Source: Dirofilaria immitis (Eukaryota; Nematoda; Chromadorea; Rhabditida; Onchocercidae). Taken from it: DNA of 64,000 nucleotides. The stretch is taken from contig JAKNDB010000068.1 in assembly GCA_024305405.1 (NCBI GenBank), positions 10,711,501-10,775,500 on the forward strand. The letters run 5' to 3'. Numbering within the stretch: the first letter of the stretch is position 1; every line of letters starts with the position of its first letter. The translations under genes were made by a program, and so were the position numbers. This document shows positions 1 through 14,633 of the stretch, in pieces. Below the pieces are notes generated by a model, which had not been told where the DNA came from, did no database searches, and worked only from the letters and a program-made list of their open reading frames with translations.

Positions 1-120
1 TGTGAAAGGATAGAATGGATAAAGAGGAGATGTGCAGACGACGAAGAATTTAAGGTTGAAGGTCATAAAGGAAGGATTACCAGCACACTTGTTCTGGGAG
101 TATGCTTAGCAAATATTTAA
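1..120 (+). CDS. Possible 3' end of an unidentified coding region at left edge
   Basis: Frame 1 is open from the first base of the window to a TAA at 118-120, giving 39 codons that begin CERIEWIKRRCADDEEF. The stretch is clearly less AT-rich than what follows and rich in charged residues, unlike random AT-rich reading frames. I do not recognise the family. It could be the last exon of a gene lying to the left, a piece of a mobile element, or chance. No splice acceptor or start can be judged because the window begins here. Confidence 0.2.
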   Translation, partial: CERIEWIKRRCADDEEFKVEGHKGRITSTLVLGVCLANI

Positions 121-3100
121 TGCTGGATGAATGGGAAGTTTTCCCTTTCTTTCAACTTTTTTTTCTCATTTTCTGTTCCAAATATTGTCCATTCTTTTTA
201 TTTATTTTTCTGACCCTACTGCTTTTTTTTTTATTGCTAACAATTCTAAAGTTCAAAGAACTTTAGAGCGCTTGAAAGGCATTATGATTTTATATTGTCT
301 TATGCAAGCAGGCTTTTATTCAATTAATAAAACAATGAATTTAACTCTTTTTTTGATTTGAACTTTTGGAAATTTAAAGATTTGAAGAGAGAGAGAGAGA
401 AGAAAGGAAATTTTAATATTTCCATCAAATTCGCTAGTGCTAAGAATTGAATCGCTGAGCGTGGAATATGTAGGATATTTGGATTTTGTTGTAATTGTTG
501 AAGCTCATTTTCTAGCCAAATAGTAATATGTATAGTTAGCTAATATTATCAGCTTATTTAACAACGATAGTATTCATCTTATACTATAAATTGAGTAATG
601 GTAATTTAAAGATAATCATGCCTTTTTTTTAGAAAAATTATTGATGCAACTTCATATTTAGTATCAAAAGATTAGTGGTAAATACAGGTATTCAGTTTGA
701 GGAGATAATAAGCAGCAATTTAATGAGATTGAATACTAATTAAACAGTAATTTGAAAAGTTCGTGAACTAACTGATATTATTTTAATATATTTTTAAATC
801 GTATGATTGACTTCGAGCTAAGAAAAATTGGTTGACAGTATCATTACTAATTCTGAATATCCCTGATATTGTTTTATTTCTTTTTTAACAGCAATAAGAT
901 GGAATTTTATGAAAGCATTGTTTCTAGTTATTGTCATTGTTAAAAGCTAGAAATAGGTAGAGTTGGAATACATTAAGAAATTCAACAAAGCGACTATTTG
1001 AATGTTTCTCGAAAAGATTGTGCCTCGAGTGCAATAGCAAGAACCGAAATTAATGTGAGAGAAATAGAAAAACTGAAGATCTAAACTAGTCTGTCCGACT
1101 TCCAATCTTCTATCATTCAATCACTAACCTTATTTTGCAATATGATAAAAAATTGATGCAGGGAAAATGTTTTGCTTAGCTAGTTCAATATTATTTTTCC
1201 ATTGAATCTAATTACTTTTCTAATTATTATTAATTAAGTTCTTTTTAATAAAGTTCGGTAACGTCGGTGGACCTTCGACATTCCTGTTATTTCCCTTTTT
1301 TTAAGTCAATTACGAATAGCATCGAAATAAGGATTATATCAAACATTGCTTTTTATTGTTTATACATTCATCCTTCAATGTTTTATAATAAATTCGTGAC
1401 ATAAGATGTAGAAAGTACTAATAGTATAACTGAGCAATATTAATTAGAATATCTGAAAATTTATTTCTTTCAACAATTTTTGAAAGGATCAAATAATACA
1501 ACAATCATTCAATGTTAGACTTCATTATAAGTAACATAATCTAATTTTTCTTACATTAAGATATTATGTTTTATCACAAATCAAAAGTAAAAGAATTATC
1601 AATAATTGCATAATTAATCACTAATTATATCTCTTAGCATTTATCCTTTTATTAATATTGCGAAGGACATTTATAGCATTTCCTTCCTTTTTATTGGCCG
1701 ATGCATCACTTTTCTATATTTTCAAGCTAATTAAATTTCAAGGAAGAAGGTATATTCATGATTAATAGACAGGTAGATAATTAAACAAAAATAGCATCAA
1801 CTAAGTCAGTAATATTAATTTGTGCGTCAAGTATTAATTTGCATGTCAAACACTAATTTGCAGTTATTTAATAATACGAAAAAATAAAAATGAAAATTTC
1901 AACGTATTCTTCAAACATTTCAAAATCATTTACCAAAATTTTCAAATTCTCTGAAGATTTTCTGATATTTCAATTTTTTCATTTTCACATTTTTTTGTCT
2001 CTCTCTCTCTTATTTTCATAGATTTTTTTAGCATTTCGGTTGGCTTAAAATTGATGAGCTAGTAAGAGATAGTAGAAGTTTGTGGATTTTGAACTGCTTA
2101 TTTCATTCACTTAAGAGTCGTTTCTTTTCTTTTCTTTTCTTTTTTTTCATTTTTATTCATTTTCTTTTCGCGAAATTTGATGCAATGAATTCGCATAACC
2201 GAATATGTCAGGGGATTCGCCATCATGCTATTCAGTTTTAAGATAAGGAAAAATATTCTCCATTCAGTCAGTGAATATACTCATAGCTTTTTTATGTTAA
2301 AGACATTGAAACAAAATTTTCTTCGGTTTGAATATATATCCAATAGAATGTGCGTCATTCTAAGGCTGCGATTAATTCTGGCAACTTTGACAAATGTTGA
2401 TAGAAATATGCTCATTTCAAATGCCTCATCTCAAAATTAAAGTTCATTTTGAATATTCCTCGGTGAGATAAATTAAAAGCGCAATAAGATAGGACTATAT
2501 TTATTATTCACAGAAACCTTAGGACAAATCGACAATCGACAATAAACTGCTGCATATTTGCCTGATCTCAAGAATGCTAAAGAGCCTAGCTTTAAAATGC
2601 ACATGTATTGACCATGTCTGACATATAGCTTTGCTATTAGTTACGTCAAACTTCTTCATTTCCCGCTATTATCCTGATCATTTCAATAATTTCTCTTTAC
2701 ACTTTTTTTTTGTCCATATAGCTTCAAAGTGTATGGCAACGGTTTATTGCTGAAATTTCTTTAACGATTCAGATCCTTTTTCTTTTTAAAATATTTTGCC
2801 ATTCTATTTCTTCTAACTTTTGTTTTTCCCTCTTATCGAATTGCTCACAACCAAAGGAAATATCATTCTGATAATATCCTTTCTATCATTGTTTAAGTAA
2901 CTTCACATTCGTTTTGCTTCCCTTTCTTTTGTAATTTTTGAAATTTCATTTCCTTCCTAAATTATGTTGTAGCATAATTGCCTAAGTGTTAAGAATCATA
3001 ATCAATTTATTTAGCATATAATGTATATTTAAAATGGAAACAAAAATTTGATTTCTCGATGTCACAATTAAATTCAGTTCCAAATTTATGATACGATCGT

Positions 3101-5520
3101 TAATTCTTCGTAATCCAAATATTTCTTTCTATTATTTGTTTAATCCTAAATATATGTAGTCAAATTTTTAGCAGTCTTCCATAATATTCTTTCAATCATT
3201 GTTTAAATAACTATTCTTTCTTTTTTTTTTACTTGTGTCTTTAGTGACTGAAGAAAAACAACAGTTTTCAATTTGATTTTTCACAGATTTTATTTACAAA
3301 CCTTGATTTTATTGTTCCTTTAAATTTGCATAAATCTCATCATTTCGGATTTCGATAATACATATGGAGTAAAGAATTGCTTGACAAATAAGTAGGGAAC
3401 TTTGTAATCAGCATTTTAAACAAAGATCGTATCTTACATATCCCATTATTAATAATTAATTATTAGTATTGCTGAGTAATTAGGAATAAATATTAGTAAA
3501 TTTAGAAAAAAGTTATCGATTCCTAAATTATGTAATAACAGTGTTAGTTGATGTTGTCTGATTATTTTAACAGTCTTAGTAACATCATTAAATTTTTATT
3601 ACTAAATTCAAATATTTCAATCAATTTTTCTTTGGCTTAATAATTAATTATTAAATTCAATTCGCTTGACTGCTATTCAGAAACATTTCTTCCTTTATTA
3701 TTATTTCTATGCTTTTATTCACATTTATTGCAAATAGAAACATATCTCACCTGGAAATTGTATTATTTATTATATGTATCCTAATTTCTGCATCTTCATA
3801 TTTGCTATTTGATTTATTTTCTGTTTTTGTCTATTCTAATAGAATGATTTCAAGATTTCAGGAACACTTGTTCTTGTTAATGAAACAAATTCATTTATAA
3901 TTTCGGTTTATCAAACAAAAGCAAATGACAAGCTCATAAATGGGTGATAATATTGGAAGATATACAAAATAAGAAATTTAAGAAATGTTTTCATAATTCA
4001 GGTTGAAATACGCAATACTGAAGAGTTTATATATTATTATATCTCTAATTAATTTCAATTTTTTCAAAGATATCTACTTGTAAGCATTCAAGTTTCATAA
4101 TGGCATGTATGATTAATGTTTGCAAATGCACATTATTATGAATGTCAGAATTAATTAACGGTCTAAAATTCAAGTAATAATTTGCACTGCATGTTTTTTT
4201 CTGATATTTTTATAAGAATGCATCTTGTATGATTCTAGGATGAAGAATGGAATTGTACTATACTTTATCATTTGAAACATACTGGAAATCATAATCATCC
4301 TCTGAATTTGTTAGTAGAATTTTTACTAGTAATTAAATCAAAAGGAGTCTTATATCCGAAATTTTCATTAATAGTTGAATCCTATCCTTTAAAATTAAAA
4401 ATCCCAAGATCCAAGGTTGATAGAAGAATTTCTTCTCCTCATATTTGATAAATTTTTTTTTGTTTTCAAAAGGGAGATTTATTGCTTTTGTTTTTGACGA
4501 TTTAATTTATTACGAAATGTGGGAAATTTTGAACTGATTTTTAATTTATATTAAGCGAAGACTTATTAAATTTCGTAGAAGTGGTCAATAATTTAAGCAT
4601 ATGAACTATGCCATGTTATTGAAATAAATTGTACACTGTTGCTAAAAAATTCATAGTATAGTATTATTTGAAATTAGTATGCTATACGTATATATATATA
4701 TATATATATATATGTGGCGATAAATTATTCGAATATTCTACCTGAAAAATTGATAACAACTTGGCAGCATATATTTCAATTAATTTGCAATATTTCAATT
4801 ATGCTAGCCGAGAACAGAGTACCATTGTTCATGTTGAATAACCGCTTTCAATTCGCGATATTTATGAAATGCTATGTTCATTATTTAATTAATAAAGATA
4901 GTGAAATCGAGAATTTATTGTAGGAATTAATTCTTAGCAGTATTTATAGTAGTAATTCATCTGTAGCACTGAAAGAAGTCGAGGAGAATTAGTTAGAGAC
5001 AATGGGAATTTTTGATGATCAAAAAATTTCCAAAATTCAGCAAAACTAATGTGCGTGAGAAATGAACTTGCAGAATTCATATTATTATAATGATTGTTAT
5101 AGTAATAATTGTTATGATACAGCGATTTTTGTTAGTTAAAATATTTATTAATCATATAATAATTGATTAATATTTGAACAACATTAATCAATAGAAATTT
5201 TATTCATTTTATAAATTTTAATACAACAAATGAACCATTCATTGTTACGATTAAAAGGCAGAAATTAACTTCATTTTATCAGTACTGTTTCGCATATGTT
5301 TATACTTATTCAATTTAAGATATTGTAGTAAGATATTTTTGACTTTTCGACTAATAAGAACGTTTCATAAGTTTTGTCTATTCGTCTTTCAGATTTTTTC
5401 AAGTGTAAAAGTCACCTCTTCGGTCTCTTTTTCAAAGGATTTATTTTCTGGAGCAAAAGATGGGCCAGATTATTTGTTATCCAGCTGACATCTGTTTTCT
5501 GCCACCTGACATCATACGCA
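121..5520. other. Gene-poor AT-rich DNA
   Basis: No exon with both coding-like composition and splice signals was seen on either strand. The stretch contains homopolymer A/T runs, short pyrimidine tracts (for example the ttttct repeats near 2110-2145) and a TA microsatellite near 4690. Small open frames here look like chance products of T-rich sequence. Confidence 0.6.
4687..4714. repeat. (TA)n microsatellite
   Basis: An uninterrupted alternating TA tract of about 26 nt in AT-rich DNA. Nothing else is associated with it. Confidence 0.9.
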
Positions 5521-5522
5521 TC

Positions 5523-5578
<56 letters not shown>

Positions 5579-5612
5579 CACATGCATACACATATATATA
5601 TACATAACACGA
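5521..5612. repeat. Compound (TA)n/(CA)n microsatellite
   Basis: Alternating TA, CA and again TA/CA blocks run for about 90 nt, shortly before the large ATC tract. Open frames through it on both strands (Ile-Tyr or Thr-His repeats) are artefacts of the repeat. Confidence 0.9.
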
Positions 5613-5731
5613 ACACATATACACAGACGAAGCATACAGAGCTATAGGACTGACATTCGGTTCAACCGAGAACAAAAGTGTTCGGGCATTGAGCTAAAGC
5701 CAGTTTTACTGCAGCGGTGCAGTAGGCCTTG

Positions 5732-6460
<729 letters not shown>

Positions 6461-9400
6461 GTTAGTCTTCTTTGATAATTTCTGTGTATTTTATACCGAC
6501 GGTGAAGCTGATCGTAATTCAAGTTATTTTTTATACTGCTATTTTATGGCACTAGTCCCTAACTTGAGCATCCATCGATTTGTTTGAAGTTTGCAAATAT
6601 ACAACGTGCTCCTTCTAAACTTGGATATTATCAATTCTCTCACCAAACATAAGATTTCTAGATCGGATTTCATGGACAATATCTCATTGGGAATTTCCAA
6701 AAGTCTAAAATGTCACTTTCGATTTGTTAAATAGCATCTGTTGAATCTCGTCGTCCTATCATAGACTATTTTATATTTGCCTTAAGAATGGTTGTCATTT
6801 GATATGATATATTTTTTTATATGGCAATCACTTAAGAAATCATTCGTAGATTCTTCAATTTTTATACTTCACTCATTCCTCTCTCCGTTTATCCTTAATT
6901 TATTCTACTTTCCTTGTTTATAATAATCGTCCAAACTTTCTCATTTGATAGAAATATTTTTGAATTGCTTGTTAGTGGTAAATTTAGTAAATTAGTTTAT
7001 AATAGCAATCCATTAGGCCCTACTTGTACAGTATTTATTTCACCATTTTCCTAATCATCTTAAATGAGCAGTAGTAGCCAAAGCTATGGGTCATTGAGCT
7101 TGGCCTAACTTTTCATCACTCATTCATCCATTCGGTCGTTATTCAAAAAAATCTTTTTTTTAATTCTCTTCTAAAAAACCGAGCAATTTTCCCTCTCAAT
7201 TGCTTTTTCCTCGAATTATTATTTTTATATCTGCTATATATATGAAATCAAATTAGGCTTCTTATACTTCTAATTTTCAATTTTTGATTGAATGGATTTT
7301 TATTAGAAAAGAATTGAATGAATAATCTCGTATCTCTTAAATATCTTTTATACTTGTATCTATATTGAGAATAAGACCGAAGTTTTAAAGTGATAAAAAA
7401 TTTATTCGATCATAGTTTTAAAGAATTTATGGGAAGTCTAGTTCAATCTCTCTTGAAATTGATCTCAAATTCAATTTACCACTCGTCATTCCTAGTATGG
7501 AACATTGCAGTGGCCTATAATTTTTATTAATACTTTTAATCTCGTTAACATGTCTCTTTTCTAGAAAAGCTTTATATCATTCTAAAAGAATTTGTAAAAG
7601 TAATAATGAAAAAAAATGACGATTATCATAATCATCATTATCAGCATCATACTACTATCATTTTGTTAATGATGATGATGAAAATAATGATGATAGATAT
7701 GCTAATGACATTAGTGAATAAGAAAAAGCCGCTCAGCTCAATTTAACTTCGGGAATTAGTATATAAATAATGAGATAGGAAAATCTTCTGGTATCTGTGA
7801 GTGTTTTTCACATCGCTGATTTGTCTCTTCAGTCTGTGCATATTACTGTGGATGACAAAGGTCTTCTAGTACTTCGATTTATTCTCTTTTTATTCCTCTC
7901 TTCTTTCTTTATAATCATTTTTTTCTTCCAAAGTTCTACTGAGATCATTGACCTTAGAACTAAATGGATCAAATTTTGTGAAGTTCTGAAAACTTTGACA
8001 TGAAACATCTGAATGATGCAGACGGTGCATTTGAAGGAGAATATATTAATGATAATGATATAAAACAGTGATAACAATAGTCATGTAGCAAGAAGAATTA
8101 TGTTGATATTGATATATGATATTGATAATCGTCATAAAATTTGCCGTCAGTAAGCTCTTGCATATTCATTACTTGTGAACCGTAAAAAGGAGAAAAAATA
8201 GTTGCTTAAGTTTTTTCTCAACAGCTATATTCATGAATATTTCAAGACTGTCATATTTGTTTTTGGTTCATCATCTATTGTTAATGTTTTAAGAAGAAAA
8301 CATTAGAAAATACATTGTGAAAGCAACAAACATCACCTTTGTACCTCAGGTGTGTTTACATAAGATGAAATAGCATCTTAAAATGAGAAGCATTTTCTTA
8401 AATTTAAACTTCATCATGACATTGTTACAGTAATTTGGAGGCTTTTTTTCTCTCTTTCTCTTCTGAAACCAGGACAACATATTTTTGGTTTCAACATAAA
8501 TTGTTTATCAATAAACTTTCTTATCCTAAGTTTTTGTATCTATTCCGCTGATCTAATTTGCATAATTCATTTAACGATATGCTTGAGATTGTACATCTAC
8601 CATTTTTCAGCAATATACTGCTTTAAGAAATGTTGCTGTGGAGTTTTTGTGATATTGATATTTTGCAAGAAGTTTCTGGAAATTTTCAAGTATTGTGAAT
8701 TTCATAGAATTTCAAAGTATATTTATATACAGTGATCTCAATTTCAACTTTTTCATGGTGCCATCACCTACTGTATTATCGGATCCTCCGCTAAATTTTT
8801 TTTTGACGAAATAGTTATTCTAGTGCAATAAATTACAATTTTCTTGATCTGTGATTACTTAGCTAGGATTTTAAATCATTGTGTGTGGAATGCAATCATT
8901 TTCATATTTTCTGCTTTGTATTTCTGTCGTACATGTAATTAATAATGAATTTATGCTCTATGCGATCCTTTCATTTCATATCTGCTAAAAAAAATTTACC
9001 ATGATAATGAATTCAAACAACAAATAAATTAAACATAATGACTTGATGATTGACATCTTAAATTCTCCATAGAAAGCATATACCTGTCCATTATTTGATC
9101 CTATGGTCATTTCAACTTAGAAATTACGGTCACTTCCAGTTTAAAAATTGATTTCATCAATTTATTATATAAGATATAAGCAAGCAAATGCTAAATTCTA
9201 TCCTACCAAACAAATTACTAACAATTACTAGAGAAATTTCTTTTTTTAATTTTCGTAGGATTTCTTGAAATATTACTTTATTCCGGCATCTTTTTTTTTT
9301 GCCAATTTTTCAAAGGTAAATATTCTCAGCAAACAAAGGAAAGTGCCACTAAAGACGAATTTTGCTCTCTGAGTAATTTTCCTCTCTCATTTAATGCTTC

Positions 9401-12400
9401 CGTTCCTTTCTTTCCTTCCTTCTAAGAAAAATGGAACCTCGATATTATTTTATAGTATATGCCATTATGTCGTACATAAAAATATTTATAATTGTGAGCG
9501 CATGTATGTTAACGAATAAATTAACCTCTGTACCAGATGATATATGGAAGATCGTTGAATATTACTTACATATCGATATTCTCGGTATTTCATTACGATA
9601 TTATTTCTTTCCTTCTTCTTATCTACTCCTCCTTGCTAACCGAGCAACTTCCGGAACTGAAATTTACGCTATTCCTTTTCGAACTTTACTTCCGTTTCGT
9701 TTTTTTACCAATTTCATATTTTATGTTCAAATTCTGTTTATATCATAATTCATATAAATTTTCATTCTTTCTGAAATTTCCTTATTCTCTGAAATTTCGT
9801 CAGTATCATATGATTTCATTAAACTGCGGGAATTCGAAATTACTAGATTTAAAAATAAAAACTATGATTATCAATAGTTCATGCCACATTCTTTTGAAAT
9901 CTATCATGCACTATTCAATTTTCCAAAATAGCAGTAGAAATACAAATGTATTGGTCGATTTTCAAAAAAAAAAGAAAAAAATTAAAAACTGCTTCACATT
10001 TTCAAAAACTGGATTAATAATTCTTCATCAATCACAAAATATTTATACCGAAAACAATTTAACAATTACAAGAATTATTCGAAGGATTTAGACAGTTCGA
10101 AACTAATTTGACTTATTTTTTTATCATATCATGCATGCCTTATATCAAGCAGTTAGTGTTATTCTTCTGACTGCTTTTCATTAATAATGATTTTTTTAAA
10201 TCAATCAACATTTTTGTTTTTAAATTTAAGCATAACGAAAAAAAAAGCTTTTTATTTTATAATAATCATAAAATTTAATTTTAAAGCATTTTTTCCATTT
10301 TCATTTTTTATATTAATATCATGATTTGATGTTGAAAAATTATTAGATCAAATTTAATGGTTTCATGAAATCATCCATCACTCCACAAGTTGAACCGCTC
10401 TTCCTTTCCGCATTAATACTTTTCACGTTTAGTATTTTTCTATTTTTCAAATCTTTTTCCCTGTTCTCGTCAGAAAATATTTTATATATTGACAAACGTT
10501 TTCTGTTAAATTTCAGACTAATATCGATGAATAATAATATCAATCGAAACATGATGATCACTATGATGATTACTGTAATCTTTTTAGTTATATGATAAGA
10601 TTTAAGAAAATAGAAAAATATATAATAAACGTAAAATTATTAAATTTTAAAAGTTTAAAATAGAATAAGATTATAAATAATCGCAAGTTTAAAAGACTCA
10701 AGTAGTTGTAGATAGTGAATACCACTATAATTTTCTTTAACATTCTTTATATGTCGCGTTGGGACGAAATATGCTCTTAATTTGCTTCCATTTTAAAACT
10801 TTTTCCGCATTACTAGTTTAATAGAAAAAATCTTGAAAAGATCCTTTACCTTTGTTCTATCTATCTTTTCTTATTATATTTGATTATTTGAAATATGTTT
10901 AGCCATTTGATCAATACCTAATGATTCTTGCTTTCCATTTCCTTTCTATCTTGTTTTGTTTTATCTTTAATACATTTTCTTGACAAGAAACTTATTTTTT
11001 CTTTTTTTTGCTCAATATTAGTAAGAAAAAGTAGGAGCAGATATGAAAAAAAAGTGAGAGAATAATGAAAGAATAAAAGGATTGAAAAAATGGTGTAATG
11101 ATTGCTTGCATTTCAAAAAGGTTTCTCATTTACATTACATAGAAGTAATTCAGGCTGCCTGGATTACTTTGATAATTTTGATGAAAATAGAAAAAGCTCC
11201 TCCTATTTCCTTTAAAAAGTGCTCCAACAAGTCGATTCGTTGCACTATTTTTGCTTCATATCGAAATATTTTGTTTTTATCTTTTTCATTTAATGGTTGA
11301 ATTTAAAATTGTCATCAGTTTGCTTCCAGCACTTATATTATATCAAAAGGATTATGGGAGAATCATCCATCCACCTTCCAATTTTTGTTTCATAATCTTG
11401 AAAGCAACATACCTATCGTTTGTTTGTTCATCACCTCATTCTTTCATACAATCAATCCAGCTACAACTTTTCTACTTGACATTCTTTACATTATTGTAAT
11501 CTCATCCTTACCACTTTATAATTTAAAGTTTTCGATGAAATTTATAAAATATACGGACATATCCATAAATTAGAATAATATGATCATCTAAGAATCCTTT
11601 ATAACTTAGAAGTTATGAGTAGTGCGGAAGTATTTATAGCCGAATCTTCTATACAACACATTTCTCCCATTATTTTAGGCGAAAAAAAGAGTTTGATAAA
11701 TATTCATTCATTTTTTAAAAATTCCCCAAAAATCTATTCTCATTGACAATGTTCGTGATGACTTTTATGCAAATATCATATAATCTTTGAAGCGTTTTTA
11801 TCCACTTTCTCGATGATATATTCGACAATTTTTTTTGTCTTCTACTGAATTAGAATTTGCTAGTTCATCAAAAATAATTTTTAATCTTTTTCATTTATTT
11901 TGTTCTGCTACGGGGCTTGATACTCTATGGTTGGTTAAATAATATTGAGGATTAGCAAAATTTTATTAATTTAGATCGCAATATTGAAATCTTTTATTTA
12001 TTATAAAGAGTTCGATTGAATGTTTTAATTTCAAAAATAATTTTAGAAATTATCTCATGCAATTTTACATACGATAAAATATGAAGAGAATTTAAAGAAA
12101 TTTAAGAATTAAACATTGTTGCAATCGCTTGTTGCAATATTAAAATATTAAATGATAAAAATTTTTGGAAAGCCTACGATTCAAAACATTGAAAATTCTT
12201 CACACTATTCACTGTATTGAAAATATTTTTTTAGCAATTGATATCATATATTATATAAGCTATCGTAAATATATCGATGCTTTCTCCTAGGATCAAATTT
12301 CATTTACAAATGAAATGAAATCTATTGAAGTCTGTTAGCAATACTTTTGAAATGAAAACAGCTGAATATTTATCTTTTGATTTGATACGCTTAATTCTTA

Positions 12401-13356
12401 ATTTTAATTTTTGAATTCCACTTGCTAAAACTAATTAAATTCCGATCAATTAAATTTCAAAAGTTGAAACGATTTGGTAGTTCCAATAGATGCAAATACA
12501 TTTTTACGAAATACTAAACCGTGGAAAGAACATTATATTTTGATCAGAATTTTATAGTTCAGAGAACACATCATCTAAAAAACAAATTAAGGAAAATATT
12601 CTGCTAATTGCTGTCAGAAGCTTACATTGATGGAGTAAACCGCAAGACAAACTTTTTGTTGATTTAAGATTCTAAGTTGGAACTTTGTTCGATCGGAAGA
12701 TATGAGAGAATTTCAAAGATTTTTTCTGTCCTTTCCTAAAGTGAGATGCCTATAATCTCTTAAATAAATTGAAACTGCCAATCAATCACTTGATGGCCAA
12801 ATTGATAATTTATGACATTTTGATCATAGTATTGTTAGAAAAATATTGCTTAAAAAAATGTTCCTTAATTTGTCCTACTCCTGCGAATATTGAGTGCTTG
12901 TTTGAAAACTTTTAAAATAACAATATGCAAATTTCCGTACTTCTACATCGTTATTGTATTTATATCAACAAGGACTTATTTTGTTGTCCCCCTGTTCAGG
13001 GTGCACCGTGATACCACTTTTTACTCATTCTATAAATAATTTCCAAAAAAAAAAAAATTTAGAAAAATTGTATAATCAACGTGTTGGGAAATTTTTTCCA
13101 ACATTTTGCAGTAGTGAATTGATTTTTGAATTTTTAAGCTGCTTCGATCAGTTTTTATTTTTCTTCTATCAAAATGACGTTAATAACAAGCCATACATCA
13201 AACACAACTATTTGTATATGCTTCGAAAAAAAGTTTATTTATGTTATCGATCTCTGAATAGTATTGGTTAGTTAACTCTTGATTCGATGCAAAATTGACG
13301 TAATTTCTAAAATTATTGGCTAGTTTGTCGACTAATATTGGTAAAAATAACCAACC
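6461..13356. other. Gene-poor AT-rich DNA
   Basis: No recognisable exon. A short degenerate cluster of ATC and GAT units lies at about 7620-7695. Two overlapping plus-strand frames at 9431-9748 and 9537-10091 are long for this base composition but have Phe/Ile/Leu/Ser-dominated content typical of T-rich DNA and no recognised motif, so they are not called as genes. Confidence 0.6.
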
Positions 13357-14633
13357 TTTTTTTTCTCCCTTTCATTTTTAACCGTTTTATTATTATTCTA
13401 ATAATAGTTTCCGGTTTAGCCTACCAAATTAAAGCAAAAAGTTGTAAGTAAATTGATTGAATGATTTCCAGTAAATTCAAAATATATGGATAGCTTTAGA
13501 ATAAATTAATTCGCAAATCAATCAATAAATTTATCTTCGATCGTTATATACTTCTTGAAACATGGAAAGAGATGCGCATTCTTCAGTTTAATTAAAAATA
13601 AAAAATATCGAATAAAAATGGAATGTTTGGGAAGGCACAAAAAGACACATTTTTAGATTATTACCGGGCATTGTCCACAACATAGCTCCTTTGCTAACTC
13701 AGCTGACTTTTTAAATATTTTATTGGCAATATTCTATGTTTATTTTAAATATTCTATGTTTATTTGATCTATCCAATCAATTCAAATAATATAACATTGA
13801 GGCTTATAATTAAGTGATCCTTAGAAATGTTTGCAATGTTGACATATTCATGCCATGTTATTTCTTGAACTGACATTGGTCTGTCAGATTCCATTAAGGA
13901 TTTAAAAGAAGAATTCTAATGTTTGTTTGATGGATCAGTGAAGTGCTATCAGTTTACACTCCAGCAAAAGTTTAACCCAAATAACAATAGTGAATAAGTT
14001 CATTTGAATGTTTGACAAAAGATTGATCAATTTTTGGTTTTGAAATGGTTACACTATTCTAATATACTTAAAATTCATTCCATTCACCGACAAATAAGTA
14101 ATTAGACTGATTAAATGGCATAGTTCAATTATGCAAATGGCACTTGAAACCATTATTGGAACTCACAAATAGCTATCATAAATTTTTGCTTTCCTGACAG
14201 AAAGACATTCTCAAAAATAGGCAGAAAAACGTCATTCTGATCATGTTACAAACAAAGTGTTGTTTTAAGTACAGACAAGATAAATAAATCGATTAAGTAT
14301 TCTATTATTTAAATTTTTAAAGGATAAGCAGAAACGATCGAACTGTTTCTTTATCAAACTTATAATATCGTTATTATTATCATCAATGAGTGCATTATGA
14401 TCGAGCGGATTAATTTTAGAAGCAAAGATATCACTTTTATTCTCATAAAATTCTTCTATCATAATAGTTTAATAATAATTATTATTTTTCACTTTTGTTA
14501 TTCTACTTTTAATTATTTTGATATTTCATACTTATGTCATATTCATTTTCTCTTCCTTCATCAGTTATATTTTATCTTTCTTTATATTTTTCTATTCCTA
14601 TCAAATTTCACTTTTTTCCTTAGGTAAAATTAG
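13357..14633. repeat. 1.28 kb dispersed direct repeat, copy 1
   Basis: This segment is repeated in the same orientation at 25354-26635. By eye the copies differ by two substitutions and about six one-base differences in run length over ~1,280 nt, so they are about 99% identical. Both ends are sharp: left at a T-run followed by CTCCCTTTC, right after GGTAAAATTAG. I see no terminal inverted repeats, no clear target-site duplication and no transposase-like frame. Each copy holds the same 65-codon minus-strand frame (14265-14462 here), which has no recognised domain. It could be a non-autonomous mobile element or a recent segmental duplication. Confidence 0.95.
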
